A stretch of 7,818 nucleotides of DNA from Prevotellaceae bacterium (GTDB taxonomy: Bacteria; Bacteroidota; Bacteroidia; Bacteroidales; Bacteroidaceae). The stretch spans positions 1 through 7,818 of the forward strand of contig JAFLUS010000080.1 of the NCBI GenBank assembly GCA_022508685.1, read 5' to 3'. The notes under the pieces are model-generated. The model had not been told where the DNA came from. It searched no databases and saw only the letters and a program-made list of their open reading frames with translations. The position numbers were made by a program, and so were the translations under genes. Positions 5,912 to 7,818 of the stretch are shown piece after piece. Within the stretch, counting starts at the first letter, position 1, and every line of letters starts with the position of its first letter.

Positions 5912-7537
5912 TTATTTAAGATACGTGTATCGGTAATCGGTGGGCGAAACCAATGTTTCTTTGATGACGCGCGGGATGACCCAACGGATGAGGTTGAACT
6001 CGCCACCCGCCTTGTCGTTCGTACCGCTGGCACGGGCTCCGCCGAACGGCTGCAGACCGACAACAGCACCGGTGGGCTTGTCGTTGATGTAGAAGTTTCC
6101 GGCAGCATAGCAGAGGTCGTCGCTGATGCGTTCCACAGCCATGCGGTCGCGACCGAAGACGGCACCCGTGAGTCCGTAGGGCGATGTCTCGTCGCAGAGA
6201 CGAACGGTTTCTTCCACCTTGTCGTCGTCGTAGGGATAGACCGTGATGATGGGGCCGAAGATTTCCTCTTCCATCGACTTGAAGTGCGGATTGCTCGTCT
6301 CGATAATCGTCGGTTCAACAAAGTAGCCCACCGTCTTGTCGCACGTACCGCCGAGCACAATCTTGGCGTCGGCAGCAGCGGCAGCATAGTCGATGTACGA
6401 CTTGCACTTGTCGAACGATGCTTCGTCGATGACGGCATTGATGAAGTTGCCGGCGTCCGTCACGTCGCCCATCTTCACCTCGGCAGCCATGCGCTTCATG
6501 TCCTCAAGCACTTCTGCCCACAGGCTCTTGGGAATGTACATGCGGCTCGCAGCCGAACACTTCTGACCTTGGAATTCGAATGCACCGCAGAATGCAGCCG
6601 TAGCCACGGCCTTGGGGTCGGCAGACGGGTGAACGAAGATGAAGTCCTTGCCGCCGGTTTCGCCCACGAGACGCGGATAACTGATGTACTTGTCGAGATT
6701 CTGTCCTGCCTGACGCCACAGCGAGTTGAACGTCGTGGTAGAACCCGTGAAGTGGATGCCGGCAAAGTATTTGCTCTGTGTCGACACTTCGCCGATGAGG
6801 GCACCGCTGCCGGGCAAGAAATTGACGACGCCATCGGGCAGTCCCGCCTCCTTGTAGAGTTGCATGAGGTAGTAGTTGGAGAGCAGGGCAGTGGTCGAAG
6901 GTTTCCACAATGCCACGTTGCCCATCAGCACCGGCGTCATGCAGAGGTTCGACGCGATGGACGTGAAGTTGAATGGCGTAACGGCAAGGATGAAACCTTC
7001 CAACGGACGGAATTCCATGTGGTTCAGATGACCATTGCCGTCCTTCGGCTGCATCTGATAAATCTTCGATGCATAGTGCACGTTGTAGCGGAAGAAGTCG
7101 ATGGTTTCGCACGCCGAGTCGATTTCCGCCTGATAGATATTCTTGCTCTGTCCCAACATGCAGGCAGCATTGAGAATCGGGCGGTACTTCGTAGCCAGCA
7201 GTTCAGCCATCTTCATCACGATGGCAGCACGCGTCGTCCACGGCGTGCGGCTCCACTGCTTGTGGGCCTCCATGGCAGCCTCCACAGCCATTTCGATTTC
7301 CTTGCGACCCACCTTGTGGTAAGTGGCAAGCACGTGCTTGTGGTCGTGCGGACAAGTGACGGTGCCCGTGTCTCCCGTGCGGATTTCCTTACCGCCGATG
7401 ATGATAGGGATGTCAACCACGATGTTGCTCTGGCGTTCCAGTTCCTGTTCGAGCGCAACGCGTTCGGGCGAGCCCGCCAGATAAGCCTTCACCGGCTCGT
7501 TTGCCGGAGAGGGAAAAGTGATGATGGAATTGTTCAT
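5912..7537 (-). CDS. pruA: P5C / L-glutamate gamma-semialdehyde dehydrogenase (ALDH4A1-type)
   Basis: This 541-aa NAD(P)+-dependent aldehyde dehydrogenase oxidises L-glutamate gamma-semialdehyde, the hydrolysed form of 1-pyrroline-5-carboxylate, to glutamate. The catalytic Cys327 lies in GQKCSAAS, the general base Glu293 in VGETGGKD, the oxyanion Asn190 in TPFNF, and Lys212 (WKPS) with FTGS (263-266) belongs to the cofactor site. The aldehyde-anchor segment GGARASGTNDKAG (499-511) and the GETGGKDF block are typical of P5C dehydrogenases rather than generic aldehyde dehydrogenases. The length fits the monofunctional ALDH4A1 type; there is no fused proline dehydrogenase as in PutA. It is the first gene of the operon, 9 bp before the lipoprotein. 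With HypD two genes further on, it would convert the HypD product to glutamate and yield NADH. Cytosolic; it lacks a signal peptide. Confidence 0.94.
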   Translation of the reverse strand: MNNSIITFPSPANEPVKAYLAGSPERVALEQELERQSNIVVDIPIIIGGKEIRTGDTGTVTCPHDHKHVLATYHKVGRKEIEMAVEAAMEAHKQWSRTPWTTRAAIVMKMAELLATKYRPILNAACMLGQSKNIYQAEIDSACETIDFFRYNVHYASKIYQMQPKDGNGHLNHMEFRPLEGFILAVTPFNFTSIASNLCMTPVLMGNVALWKPSTTALLSNYYLMQLYKEAGLPDGVVNFLPGSGALIGEVSTQSKYFAGIHFTGSTTTFNSLWRQAGQNLDKYISYPRLVGETGGKDFIFVHPSADPKAVATAAFCGAFEFQGQKCSAASRMYIPKSLWAEVLEDMKRMAAEVKMGDVTDAGNFINAVIDEASFDKCKSYIDYAAAAADAKIVLGGTCDKTVGYFVEPTIIETSNPHFKSMEEEIFGPIITVYPYDDDKVEETVRLCDETSPYGLTGAVFGRDRMAVERISDDLCYAAGNFYINDKPTGAVVGLQPFGGARASGTNDKAGGEFNLIRWVIPRVIKETLVSPTDYRYTYLK

Positions 7538-7564
7538 AATGCGTTAGGGTATAATAAATGTTTT

Positions 7565-7595
7565 TTGATGTATCTTCTGCGCGAAGTTACACAAA
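7565..7595 (-). promoter_or_regulatory. Candidate promoter for pruA operon
   Basis: On the minus strand TTTG (7595-7592) is followed by a 19-bp spacer and TACATCAA (7572-7565). The -33 box and spacing fit the Bacteroidetes consensus, but the -7 box matches only TAnnT of TAnnTTTG. It lies 27 bp upstream of the pruA ATG, a suitable leader length. A second -7-like sequence, TTATTTTG (minus strand, around 7608-7616), lacks a correctly spaced -33 box. Confidence 0.4.
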
Positions 7596-7705
7596 GTCGT
7601 GCACATTGCAAAATAAAAGAAGTGTTTTTTCGGAGCGGACGGGCAAAACGTCCCTCTTTCAATGCCTTTCCTCCATGTGTCGCAGGCAGATTTGCCAACC
7701 TCCCT

Positions 7706-7740
7706 CACGCGCGTGCGCGTATATGATATATGTATGCGTG
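7706..7740. other. Alternating purine/pyrimidine tract (Z-DNA-prone)
   Basis: From 7706 to 7740 pyrimidines and purines alternate with a single break (G7725-A7726). The first part is CG-rich (CACGCGCGTGCGCG) and starts with a 10-bp perfect palindrome CACGCGCGTG at 7706-7715; the second part is TA-rich. Such sequence can adopt Z-DNA or melt easily under negative supercoiling. It sits about 170-200 bp upstream of pruA. No function is shown. Confidence 0.6.
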
Positions 7741-7745
7741 GAAAG

Positions 7746-7764
7746 GCAGCAATGGCATTGCTGC
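7746..7764. repeat. 9-bp inverted repeat with 1-bp centre
   Basis: GCAGCAATG at 7746-7754 and CATTGCTGC at 7756-7764 are perfect reverse complements around a single G. The short centre suits a dimeric protein-binding site better than an RNA hairpin, though a shorter stem with a larger loop could form. No T-run follows on either strand. Confidence 0.6.
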
Positions 7765-7818
7765 ACGGCGAACGCGAAGGCGAATGGGCAAAATGCGCAA
7801 AAGACTATAGTTTTTTCG

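Larger units (their letters stand above)
7538..7818. other. Upstream region of pruA without a recognised gene
   Basis: This 281-bp stretch holds the leader of pruA, a candidate promoter (7565-7595), an alternating purine/pyrimidine tract (7706-7740) and a 9-bp inverted repeat (7746-7764). A weak 5-bp stem, GGACG/CGTCC, lies at 7637-7641 and 7649-7653. Near the right edge a hexamer (GGCGAA, CGCGAA, GGCGAA) repeats three times at 7767-7784. A plus-strand frame from ATG at 7734 stays open for 28 codons to the window edge but resembles nothing I recognise. The neighbouring gene is not visible. Confidence 0.6.

Noticed and set aside
6284..7726. 480-codon open frame on the plus strand opposite pruA
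   Set aside because: Shadow of pruA; the translation shows no domain pattern and the opposite strand has every aldehyde dehydrogenase motif.
7734..7818. Plus-strand ATG frame open to the right edge (28 codons)
   Set aside because: Too short and not recognisable; no promoter or ribosome site supports it. A truncated gene cannot be excluded.

Overview
The window reads as part of a strictly anaerobic Bacteroidales genome (Prevotella- or Bacteroides-like). The evidence is a near-perfect Bacteroidetes-type promoter (TTTG, 19-bp spacer, TACCTTTG), weak Shine-Dalgarno signals, a Bacteroidetes-style short lipoprotein signal, moderately high GC, and an oxygen-sensitive glycyl radical enzyme. The genus is an inference. 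All recognised genes lie on the minus strand, so the window is read from right to left.

Layout in transcription order: a 281-bp leader and intergenic stretch (7538-7818) with a candidate promoter; pruA, encoding a P5C / L-glutamate gamma-semialdehyde dehydrogenase (5912-7537); a surface or periplasmic lipoprotein with an HEFAH zinc-peptidase motif (5036-5902); pepP, an M24B Xaa-Pro aminopeptidase (3620-5020). These three genes are 9 and 15 bp apart and look like one operon. A 118-bp gap follows, holding a perfect 24-bp-arm palindrome that overlaps the -33 box of a consensus promoter. Next comes a second unit: a glycyl radical enzyme that matches trans-4-hydroxy-L-proline dehydratase HypD (1102-3501) and, 4 bp on, its radical-SAM activase (183-1097). 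At the left edge, the first 17 codons of a YraN/UPF0102-like gene (1-53) suggest a return to housekeeping genes.

Read together, the five complete genes form a plausible route for hydroxyproline-rich (collagen- or gelatin-like) peptides. The exported peptidase and the aminopeptidase would act on proline-containing peptides. The activase charges HypD, which dehydrates trans-4-hydroxy-L-proline to 1-pyrroline-5-carboxylate. PruA then oxidises the hydrolysed product, glutamate semialdehyde, to glutamate with NAD+. This differs from the usual HypD context, where P5C is reduced to proline. No transporter, regulator gene, proline dehydrogenase or proC is seen here. The chemistry is supported by conserved residues; the peptide-supply role and co-regulation are inferred from gene order.
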